Shown: positions 10,500 to 21,779 of the stretch, in pieces
Layout: the number at the start of each line of letters is the position of its first letter
Position numbering within the stretch: the stretch's first letter is position 1
Notes under the pieces: model-generated
Database searches by the model: none
What the model was told of the DNA's origin: nothing
The model's input: the letters and a program-made list of their open reading frames with translations, nothing else
Program-made: the position numbers and the translations under genes
DNA from: Hemibagrus wyckioides
Lineage: Eukaryota; Chordata; Actinopteri; Siluriformes; Bagridae
Direction of reading: 5' to 3'
Assembly (NCBI RefSeq): GCF_019097595.1
Contig: NC_080710.1
Coordinates: 7,957,780-8,021,779 of the forward strand
Length of the DNA: 64,000 nt

Positions 10500-12200
10500 T
10501 TGAGGGCAGAGGCACCGTTATGGGGGATGCAGAGAATGCTGGGCATATGGGCCCAGGACGCTAGGGGGCCCATATAATTTAATTTTATTTATATACAAGA
10601 ACACGTTAAATAATAATATTGTAGTAAAATAAAAAATAAAAATTAAAATGACAGGAAGTGAGAAGTGAATGTGCGCACGCTCTCGTCAATTCAAAATACA
10701 ACATGACGTTAACTGCACAAAAAAAAATAACATGATGGATGGAAACACCTGTCAGAAGCACAATTCAGCACCTTCAGAGACACATGCACTGTCTAATGAA
10801 ATACAGACTATGGAATTTATGACTTGTTATTTGGAACGACATGCTGACTGCACAGCCATGCAATCTGCCGACATGTCGCTGGATAAAGCTGTTTTGTCAA
10901 CTTGAAGCCCAGTACAGATAGGGCTGCAAAATTCTGGGAATTTTCAAGGCTAGAAACTTTCCATGGGAATTAATGGGAATAAACCGGGAATTTGCAAAAT
11001 TGCAGGTTATCCTATAACAAGGAACTTAAATGTAGTTAAAAATATATCTGGCAGCATATTCTTGGTTAAAACAACCAGATTTAATGCAATTTTTACCCTG
11101 TATATTCCTCAATCACATGCACACAGCAGTGCAGAGGCCACACCTCCACATGCACTGTGCATTCCTCCATAACATGCACTGATCATTTCTTGAATCCTGC
11201 ACACAAAATCATTTCAAAACATGACCATCTTGGTGAGTAGTCATGCAAATGACACAAATATTACATACATTTATATTTAAAACCTTCTTGTGCTGTGTGT
11301 AAGCTATTGTGCAACAACATTTTACCATAGTTAAACAAATACACTGACTGAGCAAACATTTAGGAGAGATAACCATCCCACACACACAATCCTGCTCAGT
11401 CACAACATTCCCCCCAATTCTCCAGGCTCTGACCATCACAAGAATATTGAAGCCACAGTTCTTCATTCGAACCCGAAGATTTACAATTTTGAATGGGACT
11501 TTGGAAGGGAAAGGGTGGAGGGATGCTTTTGTTTTACAGTAAACATAGGGAAATAGCTTTTGTTTTGTTTTTTACATTCAACATTTATGTTTTTGTGTTG
11601 TTCATTGAAAGAATTCATTCAAGTTCTACTATCAGCCAAAGTCAAAAATCTCATTTATGCATTAGTCTGCTTGCATGTCAGCTTATGACCAAACAAAATG
11701 TTTACATTTATGTTTGTATATACAGTTTATATAAATTTCCCCAAATTTCTAAATAATTTAAATAAATTCCCATAAATTCCCAAAATTTCCCATAAATTCC
11801 CAAAGATTCCCATAAATTCCTGTTAAGTTTCCAACTTGGAATATTTCCAAAATTCCCAAGATGAAGTTCCCATGGAAATTTTCCGCCCCTTTGCAACCCT
11901 AAGTACAGAGATTTTAAAAAGGCTGTCGAACGACGTAATTCAAGAAGTCTGTACTGCAAGCGGCCTTCTATGTGCATGCAAAAACCGCAATTGAAAAACT
12001 TCATTCTTCAGAGAAACCTTGAATCATTATTCCCAAATTTGGGAGAGTGTTCCTTACCATGCCTGTCGCAGTGGCCTCTGCAGAGAGGTCATTCAGTAAA
12101 CTAAACCTTATAAAAAAAAATGATCATATCAATAGAGAGCACAGTTGCATGATCCACACACTTTGATGAAATGTTAGAAAAGTGGGCAAGATTGAAAACA
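10500..12200 (+). mobile_element. Degenerate hAT transposon (outer element), interrupted by a younger hAT element
   Basis: The right part encodes MPVAVASAERSFSKL at 12059-12103, the conserved C-terminal dimerisation motif of hAT transposases. The left part (about 10640-10910) keeps transposase-like coding remnants. The two parts are separated by the element at 10919-11901. The left end near 10505 has GGGCCCAGGACGCTAGGGGGCCC, common in fish hAT ends. Outer boundaries are approximate and the coding sequence is broken. Confidence 0.65.
10919..11901. mobile_element. Non-autonomous hAT element with 8-bp target duplication
   Basis: The termini are TAGGGCTGCAA (10919-10929) and TTGCAACCCTA (11891-11901). 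They are flanked by AGTACAGA at 10911-10918 and again at 11902-11909, which is the 8-bp duplication expected of hAT elements. Subterminal GGGAAT/ATTCCC motifs recur at both ends (10936-10992; 11770-11822), resembling transposase-binding repeats. No transposase frame is present in the 983-bp element, so it depended on another copy. Confidence 0.9.
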
Positions 12201-12629
12201 AGACGTGTTCAAATTTAATTGTGTTTTACCTTTATGTCTGAAAAGTTTAGGACAAGAAACTCTTCATTTTGCTGGCTACCGGTACTTTTTTTAATGTATA
12301 ATAAGACTGCAGAGTTAACACTTCTGTTCCGCTATTCAGTTGCTCGTTGCGGTGATTAGCTGCTTTTAAGGGTTTTTATATTTCTTTATTGTTAGTGCCT
12401 AGATTGTAATATCTTACTGAGAATAGAAAGGGAAACTGTTACAAATAATTTAAATAACTGCTAAAAAATTATTTTTATAATAATTTAAGAAATAAATAAG
12501 GGTTGTATGGAAGTTAAAACTGCAATGATAGATTGTTATGCACAGTTGCACAGTTATGCAAGTATATTTATGTATTAAAGTAAACTAGAACTGAAACTAA
12601 AATTAAAACCTTAAAAGCACAAAGCAAAA

Positions 12630-12937
12630 ATGGTTCAGGAATGGTTTGATGAGCGCAACAACCAGTTTGAGGTGTTGACTTTGCCTTCAAATTCCCCAGA
12701 TCTCAATCCAATCCAGCATGTGGGATATGCTGGACAAACATGTCCGATCCATGGAGGCTCCACTTCGCAACTTACAGAACTTAAAGGATCTGCTGCTAAC
12801 ATCTTGGTGCCAGATACCACAGCACACTTTCAGGGATCTAGTGAAGTCAATCAGCTCAGGGCTATTTTGGCAGCAAAAGAGGGACCAACACAATATTAGG
12901 CAGGTGGTCATAATGTTATTGCTGATTGGTGTATATT
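12630..12937 (+). mobile_element. Tc1-like transposon 3' fragment
   Basis: Begins in transposase coding sequence (SNSPDLNPIQH, the DLNPIE-type motif near the third catalytic residue) and ends with GGTCATAATGTTATTGCTG and ATTGGTGTA, a Tc1-type terminal sequence. Shares CATCTTGGTGCCAGATACCA with the element at 20985. The 5' end is missing and frames are broken. Confidence 0.75.
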
Positions 12938-12939
12938 AA

Positions 12940-13700
12940 TGCCTAAGGTAACACCATATTGAAAGTTTTGCCACTCTTCTTGGTAATGTACTGAAGCTCA
13001 TCCAGATACGGTAGCTTCATTTCCAGCTGTGTAATAAATGTTGGGATTGGAACAGCTATTATAAACTAGTGGGCGTGAGGGCCTAATACTCTTCATTGTA
13101 TTGCTATGATAATTTTTTACAGTCACTTGTTTGTAATGTTCAGAACCCTAGAAATTGAACAATGTTGCTACAAATACTCTAATAGTTCCTCATCTATTTC
13201 ATGCTTGTTAAACCCACTCAAAATGAAGGAACTGGGCTTCTCAACTCCCTCTGACTGCATGAAATCCAAAAGGAGGGGGAAAAAAAAATCTTTTTTCAAT
13301 GTTTCAATGTCAATTGGCAAGATAACTGGTATTCAATTTTGAATACTTGTAAATATTTCAAAAACCAAAACAAACAAACAAACAAACAAACACACACACA
13401 CAAACCTGCACATGAAATAGGCTTTTCACACTGAGCTTACCCCGGGTAAAGGAAAGTGGTGTTAGCATATGTATGGTTTTTACCCAGTGTTATCAAAACC
13501 CTGCTTTGGAGCAGAGTTAGCACCACATTTGTGTTGTTAACCCCGCATTGTGGTGCTAAGTTTGTTCAGTGTGAAATGGAACAGTGTTTGCTTGTTGCTG
13601 CTGGAGGCTTGCAGCACCATTACAGCTGTTATGTATCAGTTATTTAGTGGGATAAAGATCATTCTACTATTCTACTAAATTTTGCAGATTGTAATGTTTA
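12940..13700. other. Intergenic DNA
   Basis: No supported gene. A CAAA/AC-type simple repeat lies at about 13368-13402. Confidence 0.5.
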
Positions 13701-13705
13701 TTTAT

Positions 13706-13945
13706 TCATGGTCTCCTGCTGGTCCAGCAGCAGCATCCCACGCTCTCATTGCCGCGGCCTGGGTTTGATTCCCAGACAGGGTGCCACTGAAGAGTTAATT
13801 CCAGTGCCGGTCCCAAGCCCGGATAAAAATGGGAGGGTTGTAGGAAGGGCATCTGGGGTAAAACCTGTGCCACATCATGCAGATCGAATGATCTGCTACA
13901 AAAAGCGGACCCTGCCATTGCGCGGGACTAATGCTAGGATAAAAA
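13706..13945 (+). repeat. SINE, tRNA-derived type, fish family
   Basis: Motifs in order: GGTCTCCTGCTGGTCCAGCA, GATTCCCAGACAGGGTGCCA, GTGCCGGTCCCAAGCCCGG, GGAAGGGCATCTGGGGTAAA, ending in A-rich ATAAATAAAT units. GGTTTGATTCCC resembles a diverged tRNA B box. A reverse fragment of the same family is at 1042-1135. Confidence 0.7.
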
Positions 13946-14157
13946 AATAAATAAATAAAAAAATAAGTTTATTTATTCATCTGGTGGCCGGTGCAACAGA
14001 CGGACAACCTGAAAGAGAAGTCAGATACACAGTGTGTGTTCAGAATGATTGTGCAGCTATTCATTTTTTATATATCACAATAATTGTCAAACTGTTAAAC
14101 TGTTTGTATAACCATTGCAATTGATTTTTATTTTATTTTTGCATTACATTTCTTGTA

Positions 14158-16277
14158 TTACAAGGAGAGCTGTGACTTCTGATGTGGCTGGACCCTCTGC
14201 ATGAATCTGTGAGGTCTTGGGTGTGGCTCAGTTGGACAACTGCTTCTTGTAGACTGTTCAGTCTGGGTGAAGGAAGCCTTGTGCTGCTTATAGTTGTTAG
14301 CCAGTGTCACATACAATGTCTTCCTGCCCATCATCCTTCCATTCATCTCTTTGATTGCTTTTCCTGCTTCATTTGGAGAGGAGTAAGTCACAAATCCAAA
14401 TCCCTGGGAGCGGCCATTTGACACAGTCACCTGTAGGGGTCAGCAAGGAAATACATAAAGCACAAAAATTAGTGCTACTCACACCTACTCTATGTGGCTA
14501 ATCTTGAGGAAAAACTAGCACTGTCAATACATCAAAACATAAAGAAAACAGCTATATTATGTTAGTATCAGGGTTCTGGTATTGCACATTCAATATGAAG
14601 CTCTTCAGTGTTAATAGTAATTTGAGGTAGCAACCATTTGGAAACAAACACTACACACCAAATACACACTCATCTCCTTGTGCTGCAAGTGCACACTGGT
14701 TTTGACATAATAGAGCTGGTACGGAGAAGTAAAAAAAATAAAATAAAATTAGGGATTAGTAGTTTTAGGTGACCTTTGCACTGATGACTGTTCCAAATGG
14801 CAGGAATGCTTCATGCAGGCGCCTGTCGTCCACACTGTAGTCCAGATTTTTTACAAACACGTTACTCTTCTATAGAACAGAGAACAAAATCAACATCCAG
14901 CGTTTGATTTAATATTTTTATAGTAATCCATCACTCAGTATTTAGACAATCATTAAGCTAAAAATGTCTGACCAAAACATGGGCAAAATCATTAGTCCTG
15001 TAATACAATCAGAAAAATACCTGTGCATCCTGGGACTGCAGTGTGGTTTGCACTCTGCATATTTTCCTGTCCTGTTGGCTGTTTCTCCTCAATTCTGGAG
15101 ATGCATCTATAGCCGCAACCAAACATCTCACTTTATCATCCAATCAGTATTCTGATAGGGACCTATTGAGACCTAAACAATGATGTACACTTAACACAAA
15201 ATGAGAAGTGTGGCTGAATGTTCTTTTGAGCCTGGTGTGGATTTGGACAGGGTTCTTTCGGGCTACTCTCTGTCCTCTCTTTGTGCCTTCCTCCATGTTC
15301 CTCCTTGCTCTGAAATGCACTTACATACACTGGCCTGCTTCCCAATACCCTGCTGTTCATCTTCATGATGGCATTTCTGGCTTTGTCAGGAGATGCAAAA
15401 ATGACAAAGCCAGTGCCTTTGGTGCCATCACATGCACTATATGGTAACAATATAATAGATTTAAATAGTTAAATAGTTAGCAATAAAAAAACACTGCTAC
15501 ACACTCATCTTCTTGTGCAAGCTGGTATTGACATAAAAGAGTGAGTATGGGGAACTGAAGGCAGTAATTGAAATTGACCTCTGCACAGAAGACAGTTCCA
15601 AAAGGACGGAATTCCTCAAGGTGTCTGTCATCCACATTGCAGTCAAGGTTCCTCAACAGTAGTTCCACTGTCTGCTAAACAGGAAAGAGTCAACATCCAG
15701 TTTGTTAATTAAGCCAAATAGTTTATTAAATACAAACAAACAAAAAAAACAGAATAGCACAGCTGAACAATAACTGATACAAATGCTATATGCTAAATAG
15801 AGACACACAAACATGTCCTTATATGGAAATAAAGCTGGAAATAAAGCATGTCCTCTCAGGCCTTGATCTGCAGACAGACTTTACTGCAGTACCTTGTTAT
15901 TCTTACTGAGGTGTTCATTAGGGAGCTTTTTGCTTTTTTCTGCTGGACTCTGGCCTGCTTCTCTGCCTTCTGCTCCTCTGCCTTTTGTTCCTCTATGTTC
16001 TTCTCTACTTTCTGCTCCTCTACCTTCTGCTCCTCTACATGGTTGATGTTATCCATGCTCCAGGGATTCTGGTTTAAACAGAAAAAAAGAGAGAGAATTA
16101 GAGGATGAAAGACACAACATCCTTATGTTATGTATGCCCAACATATTCACAAGCTTATTAGCTTACATAGAAGCAGAAAGGCTCTACATTCTCCATCTCT
16201 TTGTCCTCAGCATCCATGATTTCACCCCATATAAGTTTTGCTGGAGCTGGAGATGTACAATGTGGTAGTTCAGACAT
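14158..16277 (-). CDS. RRM protein resembling PABPC RRM4 (gene with duplicated RRM exon pair)
   Basis: Probable RNA-binding protein. Exons with good splice sites, all phase 0: 16277-16167 (ATG at 16277), 16068-15907, 15674-15579, 14869-14774 and 14430-14158 (stop). The exon pair 14869/14430 makes an [18 protein letters not shown] (RNP2) and [13 protein letters not shown] with AIKEMNGRM and TLYVTLAN (RNP1 onward). It matches RRM4 of cytoplasmic poly(A)-binding proteins, including the exon boundary after SAK. The 16068-15907 exon is a charged repeat of EEQK/EKQ units, probably coiled coil. Joining the first two exons to the last pair gives 213 residues. There are no other RRMs and no MLLE domain, so this is not a full PABPC. 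AATAAA-like signals lie just 3' (about 14129-14143). An acceptor at about 16330 implies an upstream non-coding exon. Orthologue not identified. Confidence 0.7.
15163..15450 (-). pseudogene. Duplicated RNP1 exon of the PABPC-like gene, out of phase
   Basis: Encodes [18 protein letters not shown] and [15 protein letters not shown], a diverged copy of the terminal exon at 14430-14158. Its tail ([17 protein letters not shown]) parallels that exon's tail ([17 protein letters not shown]). The only nearby acceptor (CCATATAG, before 15440) puts it in phase 2, but its partner exon 15674-15579 leaves in phase 0, so joining the two hits a TGA at once. The RNP1 Phe is Thr. It is probably a dead copy of the exon, or a terminal exon that truncates the protein. 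Confidence 0.55.
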
Positions 16278-16289
16278 GTTCCATGCTCC

Positions 16290-18280
16290 ATAGTAGGCAG
16301 CAAGTTGGAAGTTGCCTCTGATTGGAACTGAATAAAGAAAAAACATTAGCTTTAATGGCACTCAGCTCTCAAGGCACTCGAAGCTAATTTACGTAATCAA
16401 CAAAACTACTAATTAACATAGCATAGCATATTTGATTACAAATTACCATTGTACCAAGTTTGAAAAATAAAAACAAAGAAACTGCTTAAAAAAAGAAAGA
16501 AAGAAAGAAACCCTCAATAGCACAGCTAAACAAAAACTGATACAAATGCTATATGCTATATAGAGACACAAACTTGTCCTTATAAGGAAATAAAGCATGT
16601 CCTCTTAAACCCTGACCCCATCCCACCATCTGTACACACATGACCCGTGACCTGACCTGCAGGATTTGTTTTAAGATGCAGAACAAAAGAAAGACAGTTT
16701 CATATTGAGATACCTGCTCTGCCTCAGTAACATCATCTTTGTGAAAACATAGAGGTGAGCGCGTCCTATGATCATCATAATGGTGCTTTTCTTTAATATG
16801 AATCTAATGTTAGCTTGCAGCAATGAAGGATTTTCTTGTGTGTGTGTGTTAATAAACCTGTCATTATCTTAATGATGTCATATATGGCTAGTTCCGCTTT
16901 AGTTATCTAAATAAGCTAACGTAATCAGTAACTCTCGAGCAGCAGTCTATATTAACCTTACTGATGTTATACAGCAACCCAATAACTTTTATTGTTGATA
17001 TTTGACCAAGTCCTGCTGTTTTACAGCCCCCATGTTCCCTTGTGCTCCTTGATTTAGAATAATGTTAGTTGACATCTGAATCATTATCATTTCTCAGACC
17101 TTGTATTAACAGGCATGTGTGAGTAGAGTAACAGATTCTTCTCACATAAAATGAAGAGTTCATTACAATAAATGACAACATTAGAGCTAGGATAAATAGT
17201 GACCTTCACTTCTGTACTGTGTTTAGTACAGAACCCAGACTGAAATTAATCAAACAGATTATTGTCACCAAGTTGAGCATGAACCTGTGTGGCAACTGCG
17301 TTTTTCAGAATTATAGAAATAAAAGGGATATTTGATATTGGACGGAAATTATTGGGGTCGGCACCTGTTTTTTTAAGAACTGGATTTATTGCAGGTGTTT
17401 TTAGAGAAGATGGAACAAGGCCAGTACTGAATAATGTGAGTTATATATGCAGGCAGGCAGCCTTTCACCAGGTGAGTTGGTAAAAATGGAAAATTTTAGA
17501 TTTCAGATTCAGTGGAAAGCTTAAAGTAAGAGACAGGCACACTGTGGAGGAGGAGTGGGATCATTTTTGAAGCCTACAGTATATGAGTTTGTGTCATTGT
17601 AAAATAATGAGGTGACATCATGAGTAGTTTTGAACACAGTTTCTGTTATTGGGCTAATGAAGTAAGGTTTTAACAAGACAAGAAGGGTGCATTGTTTAAG
17701 TGTGTCTGTTAAGCATGAATAGTCGTTGTGTAGCTAATGAATTAACAGTAACATCTTTAGTATTGCGAGTCTTATCAGAAACAGACGGAGTCTGCATAGC
17801 AGCATCTGTTGGAACTCCTCTAAAGGTAAAGATAGATTCAAGGTCAGAGTAGTGTTAGTTTCATGGGACACCTGCAGCTGAAGTCTGGGACAATCTGTGC
17901 ACACTGATAAAGGTTTGGAGAAAATCAAGTTCACCCCAGGTCAATTTTTCTTCACTAGAACTAAAGGGCCCAAACATTCTCCAGCATGACAATGCTTCAC
18001 TTTTGGGCTGAAATGCTGACTGCACCCCAGACCTGACATTAGTGCTTGATCTCGGGAATGCTGTTGTATCTTGAATAGGCAGAAATACCAATAGCCATAC
18101 TCCTAAATCAAGTGGAATCGTAGTAGATTATGAAGTTATATTTTCTATTACTTTTGTCTGGTATATTTGATTCTTTAAATCTCAGATGACCTTTTTCTAA
18201 ACACAATTATAATAATAGATCTAGAGGTTTATGTTTGAGTCCATATAACAATATCAGAACCATTTAAATAAACCACCCAT
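16290..18280. other. Upstream region of the PABPC-like gene and unassigned repeat-like DNA
   Basis: A GAAA run lies near 16490-16510. The stretches at 17280-17480 and 17735-18090 have open frames that resemble decayed mobile DNA, without a family I can name. No promoter is clear. Confidence 0.35.
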
Positions 18281-18289
18281 GGTGGTGGT

Positions 18290-18420
18290 AAAAATAATTT
18301 ATTTTATATTCATATTTGTACAGTGCTTTTAACAACAGACATTGTCACACAGAAGCTTTATGGCAATATATAAATTCAGTTTATAAATGATTCAGTTTTA
18401 CATTTTAAAAGTATCAGCAT
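18290..18420. repeat. Dispersed 'ttttaacaa-gacattgtcacacagaagcttta' repeat, 3' of the complete FABP copy
   Basis: A similar block lies at about 19975-20060, 3' of the partial FABP copy, so it was probably included in the duplicated unit. The same family appears near 52690 and, reversed, at 22745-22795. Confidence 0.55.
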
Positions 18421-18479
18421 TACAATCCAGGTTTACTTCAAAGTTCTGTGTGTAACATCGTCTCATCACTGATCAACAA

Positions 18480-19259
18480 TTAAACCTTCTCATAGATGCG
18501 CTGTGCTTCAACATCACCAAATTTCAGTGTCTGTAAAATACAATAAAAAAATATATTACCACATGCTTTTGTGTAAAAGTCTCTAACTTAACAAGTGCCA
18601 ATTAAATCCACTCACCATAATCATGTTATTCCCTTTAACCTCACGGATAATCGTGCTTTCATTTCTACCCCATTTCCGCACTTGTACCAGTTGATTTCCA
18701 TTAAGGTTTATGGTACTCTGGAGAAAAAATAATGCATGCTTATGTAGATGAACAAACAAACAGATTAAAATTTACATGCTAAGACTATACTCTCATACTG
18801 TGAGAAACTTCAGCAGAGTTTGTGAAAAGAATAATGTGCATAAATTGCAACGTGCATAATCTGTAACAGAATAATTTGGAAAGGTTTTCTAGGCTCTTAC
18901 GAAGCATTGTCTGCCCTGTAGGGTACCATCATAGAACACTTTATCCAATATGAAATTCATATCTCTGGCATGGTGGCTGTTCATTATTTTCCAGACCACA
19001 TAGTCCCCCTCTTTGGAAACGGTCTCAGTGAGTTTAACATCATTGCTCACTTCATCTATACCTGTGAAAGTATACCACAAAAAAGCCTACCAATGTCATG
19101 AATTCCAAGAGTTTTTGATATTTAAAAAATGCCAAAACATTTACATTAAGACACTTAAAAAATGTCATTGCAGTATTATAAAATATTACCGATTGCTTTC
19201 AAGTACTCATCAAGGTTCACTTTTTTGATGATTTTCCATGTTCCAATGAAGGCGTCCAT
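18480..19259 (-). CDS. Fatty-acid-binding-protein family member, complete, 127 aa
   Basis: Small cytosolic lipid carrier of the FABP/CRABP family. Four exons with the classic layout: 19259-19190, 19061-18901, 18717-18616 (102 bp) and 18530-18480 (51 bp with stop). Splice phases 1, 0, 0 and the last two exon sizes are those of FABP genes. Residues 5-21 (IGTWKIIKKVNLDEYLK) match the family signature. Arg102 and the Arg122-x-Tyr124 triad in QRIYEKV correspond to the carboxylate-binding Arg106/Arg126/Tyr128. The protein is slightly short (127 against 131-135), because the helix II/portal segment after Gly24 is shortened and unusual. A TATA box lies upstream. The closest subtype looks like the FABP3/4/7 group, but this is not settled. 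Confidence 0.85.
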
Positions 19260-19355
19260 GTTTCCAGTGTCAGTATCAGGCCTCTGTTTACTTGGAAATC
19301 ACAAAAATGATGCTCTTCCACAAGCTGATCTAATTTCTGAAGAGCTGTCTGAGAT

Positions 19356-19363
19356 TATTTATA
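19356..19363 (-). promoter_or_regulatory. TATA box of the FABP-family gene
   Basis: TATAAATA on the minus strand, 97 bp upstream of the ATG at 19259. This implies a 5' UTR of about 65-70 bases. Confidence 0.65.
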
Positions 19364-19399
19364 CAAGCTCTTCTGGGTGGAGACAGCAATGTTCTGGAG

Positions 19400-19970
19400 T
19401 TTGCAAATGTCTGATTTGTTTAGAGCTAATTTGCTTGTGATTAAAATGGATATAAGAAAATAGGAAAAAGAAACCTGTGAAGCTGGTTAGGTCCATAGGG
19501 CTCACTAAATGTTTTGATGAGTTTGCTGAGTCAGCTGTTCAGAACACAACATCTTTTTCTATTTTTTTGTCATGTTGCAATGTCAAATTGAGGTTTATTA
19601 GACTGGGTCTGGTTTAAAAATATAAAATTATAAACAAAACTATTTCTATCTATCTATCTATGTATTATTTTTACGCACTCTTTTCCTGCTCTACTAACTA
19701 GAAATAGGGTACTTTTTTTTTTAGAGAGCACTAAAAACATTTTGTTTAAGCTGTCAATGTATTATATGTCAAGATGTCTCCAAGATAAATGTCTCCTTGA
19801 CATTTTGAAGCTTATTATGTTTTTAATTCAACTATATTAGTTGTGCTTGTTCATGGAAAGCTGAAAGGCTGTGTATTGATTAAAAATAAATAAATAAACC
19901 TAATACATTAATCAATGAATGACATGAGAAAGTTGTTGGCCCTCAGTACTTTGTTGAGTGAATTTATTAA
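19400..19970. other. Spacer between the two FABP units
   Basis: No gene is seen. It contains a short CTAT run at about 19645-19662 and AT-rich DNA. Confidence 0.5.
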
Positions 19971-20141
19971 TTCAATTCATTTTTATTTGTATTGCACTTT
20001 TAACAATGGACAATGTCGCAAAGAAGCTTTACAGCAACATATAAATTCATGTTATAAATTATTCAGTTCAAAATTTCTGTATTGTAGTCCAAGTTTACTT
20101 CAAAGTTCTGTGTGTAACATCGTCTCATCACTGATCAACAA

Positions 20142-20738
20142 TTAAACCTTCTCATAGATGCACTGTGCTTCAACATCACCAAATTTCAGTGTCTGTAAAA
20201 TACAATAAAAAAATATATTACCACATGCTTTTGTGTAACAGTCTCTAGCTTAACAAGTGCCAATTAAATCCGCTCACCATAATCATGTTATTCCCTTTAA
20301 CCTCACGGTTAATCGTGCTTTCATTTCTACCCCATTTCCGCACTTGTACCAGATGATTTCCTTTAAGGTTTATGGTACTCTGGAGAAAAAATAATGCATG
20401 CTTATGTAGATAGATGAAGATATATAAAGGTACTACTATTTTACCAATTGGACTGGAACAAACAAACAAACAGATCACAATTTTCTTCATGCTAAGACTT
20501 TGTGATAAGAATAATTTGCATAATGTGCATGCATAATCTGTAACAGAATAATTTGGAAAGGATTTCTAGGCTTTTACGAAGCATTGTCTGCCCTGTAGGG
20601 TACCATCATGGAACACTTTATCCAGTCTGAAATTCATATCTCTGGCATGGTGGCTGTTTGTTATTTTCCAGACCACATGGTCCCCCTCTTTGGAAACAGT
20701 CTCAGTTAGTATATCATAATCGTTCTCTTCCTGTATAC
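20142..20738 (-). pseudogene. Partial FABP gene duplicate (exons 2-4 only)
   Basis: Exons 20738-20578 (161 bp), 20379-20278 (102 bp) and 20192-20142 (51 bp with stop) match the FABP gene at 18480-19259 in size, phase and nearly all residues, and all frames are open. No exon 1 or TATA box is found upstream. Similarity to the complete copy stops within about 10 bases of the exon 2 acceptor, so the duplication broke in intron 1. The conserved Arg of the C-terminal R-x-Y motif is Cys (QCIYEKV), and Ile101 is Asn. It may be a recent pseudogene or use a distant first exon. Confidence 0.65.
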
Positions 20739-20984
20739 CTGCGAAAGTGGGAAAAGAAAATAAGAAAAACTGACTCAGGCAATGACAATGACTCTCCCAC
20801 GGCATAACATTTTAAACTATTCAATCAATCTGCATATTAAAGAATGTACTTGTATGGATGACTTTTATTACTCTAGACACATAAAAAAAAAACTTCCTGC
20901 CATTTGATAAAGCCAACTAACTAAAACTACATCATGGATGCATGACTGAGACAATCCCTCTAACATTAAGGTAAAATGTAAATA

Positions 20985-21777
20985 TACACCCATCTGGCAT
21001 AACATTATGACCACTGAGAGGTGCCATGAATAACACTGATTATCTCCTTATCATGGCACCTGTTAGTGTATGGGATATATTAGGTGGTGAACCGGTGACA
21101 GGGTCATGGGCGGCCAAGGCTCATTGATGCACGTGGGGAGTGAAGGCTGGCCTGTGTGATCCGATCCAACAGACGAGCTACTGTTGTTCAAACTGCTGAA
21201 GAAGTTAATGCTGGTTCTGATAGAAAGGTGTCAGAATACACATTTCATCACAGTTTATTGTATAAGGGGCTGCATAGCCACACACCAGTCAGGGTTGCCC
21301 ATGCTGACCTCTGTGCACCGCCAAAAGCACCAACTCTGGGCACGTGAGCGTCAGAACTGGACCACGGAGCAATGGAAGAAGGTGGCCTGGTCTGATGAAT
21401 CATGTTTTCTTTTACATCAGGTGGATGGCCGGGAGCATGTGCGTCTCTTACCTGGAGAACACATGGCACCAGGATGCACTATATGAAGAAGGCAAGCCGG
21501 TGGGTGCAGTGCCATGGGCAATGTTCTGCTGGGAAACCTTGGGTTCTGCCATCCATGTGGATGTTACTTGACACATATTACCTACCTAAGCATTGTTGCA
21601 AACCATATATGACTTACAAGATCTGCTGCAAAACATCTTGGTGCCAGATACCACAGCACACCTTCAGGGATCTAATGGAGATCCATGCCTCGATGGGTCA
21701 GGGCTGTTTTGGCTGCAAAAGTGGGACCAACCCAAAATTAGGCCAATAATTGGTTCTAATGTTATGCCTGATGTGTA
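20985..21777 (+). mobile_element. Decayed Tc1-like transposon
   Basis: The ends are inverted: TACACCCATCTGGCATAACA at the left, and TGTTATGCCTGATGTGTA-type sequence read inward from the right. Inside are broken transposase pieces, including AWSDESCF (first catalytic Asp context) and REHVRLLPGE. It is much shorter than a full Tc1 (about 1.6 kb), with internal loss and several frame changes. Confidence 0.75.
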
Positions 21778-21779
21778 TT

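Noticed and set aside
17280..18091. Open frames near 17289 (plus) and 17861 (minus)
   Set aside because: They resemble decayed repeat DNA; no domain or splice structure could be supported.
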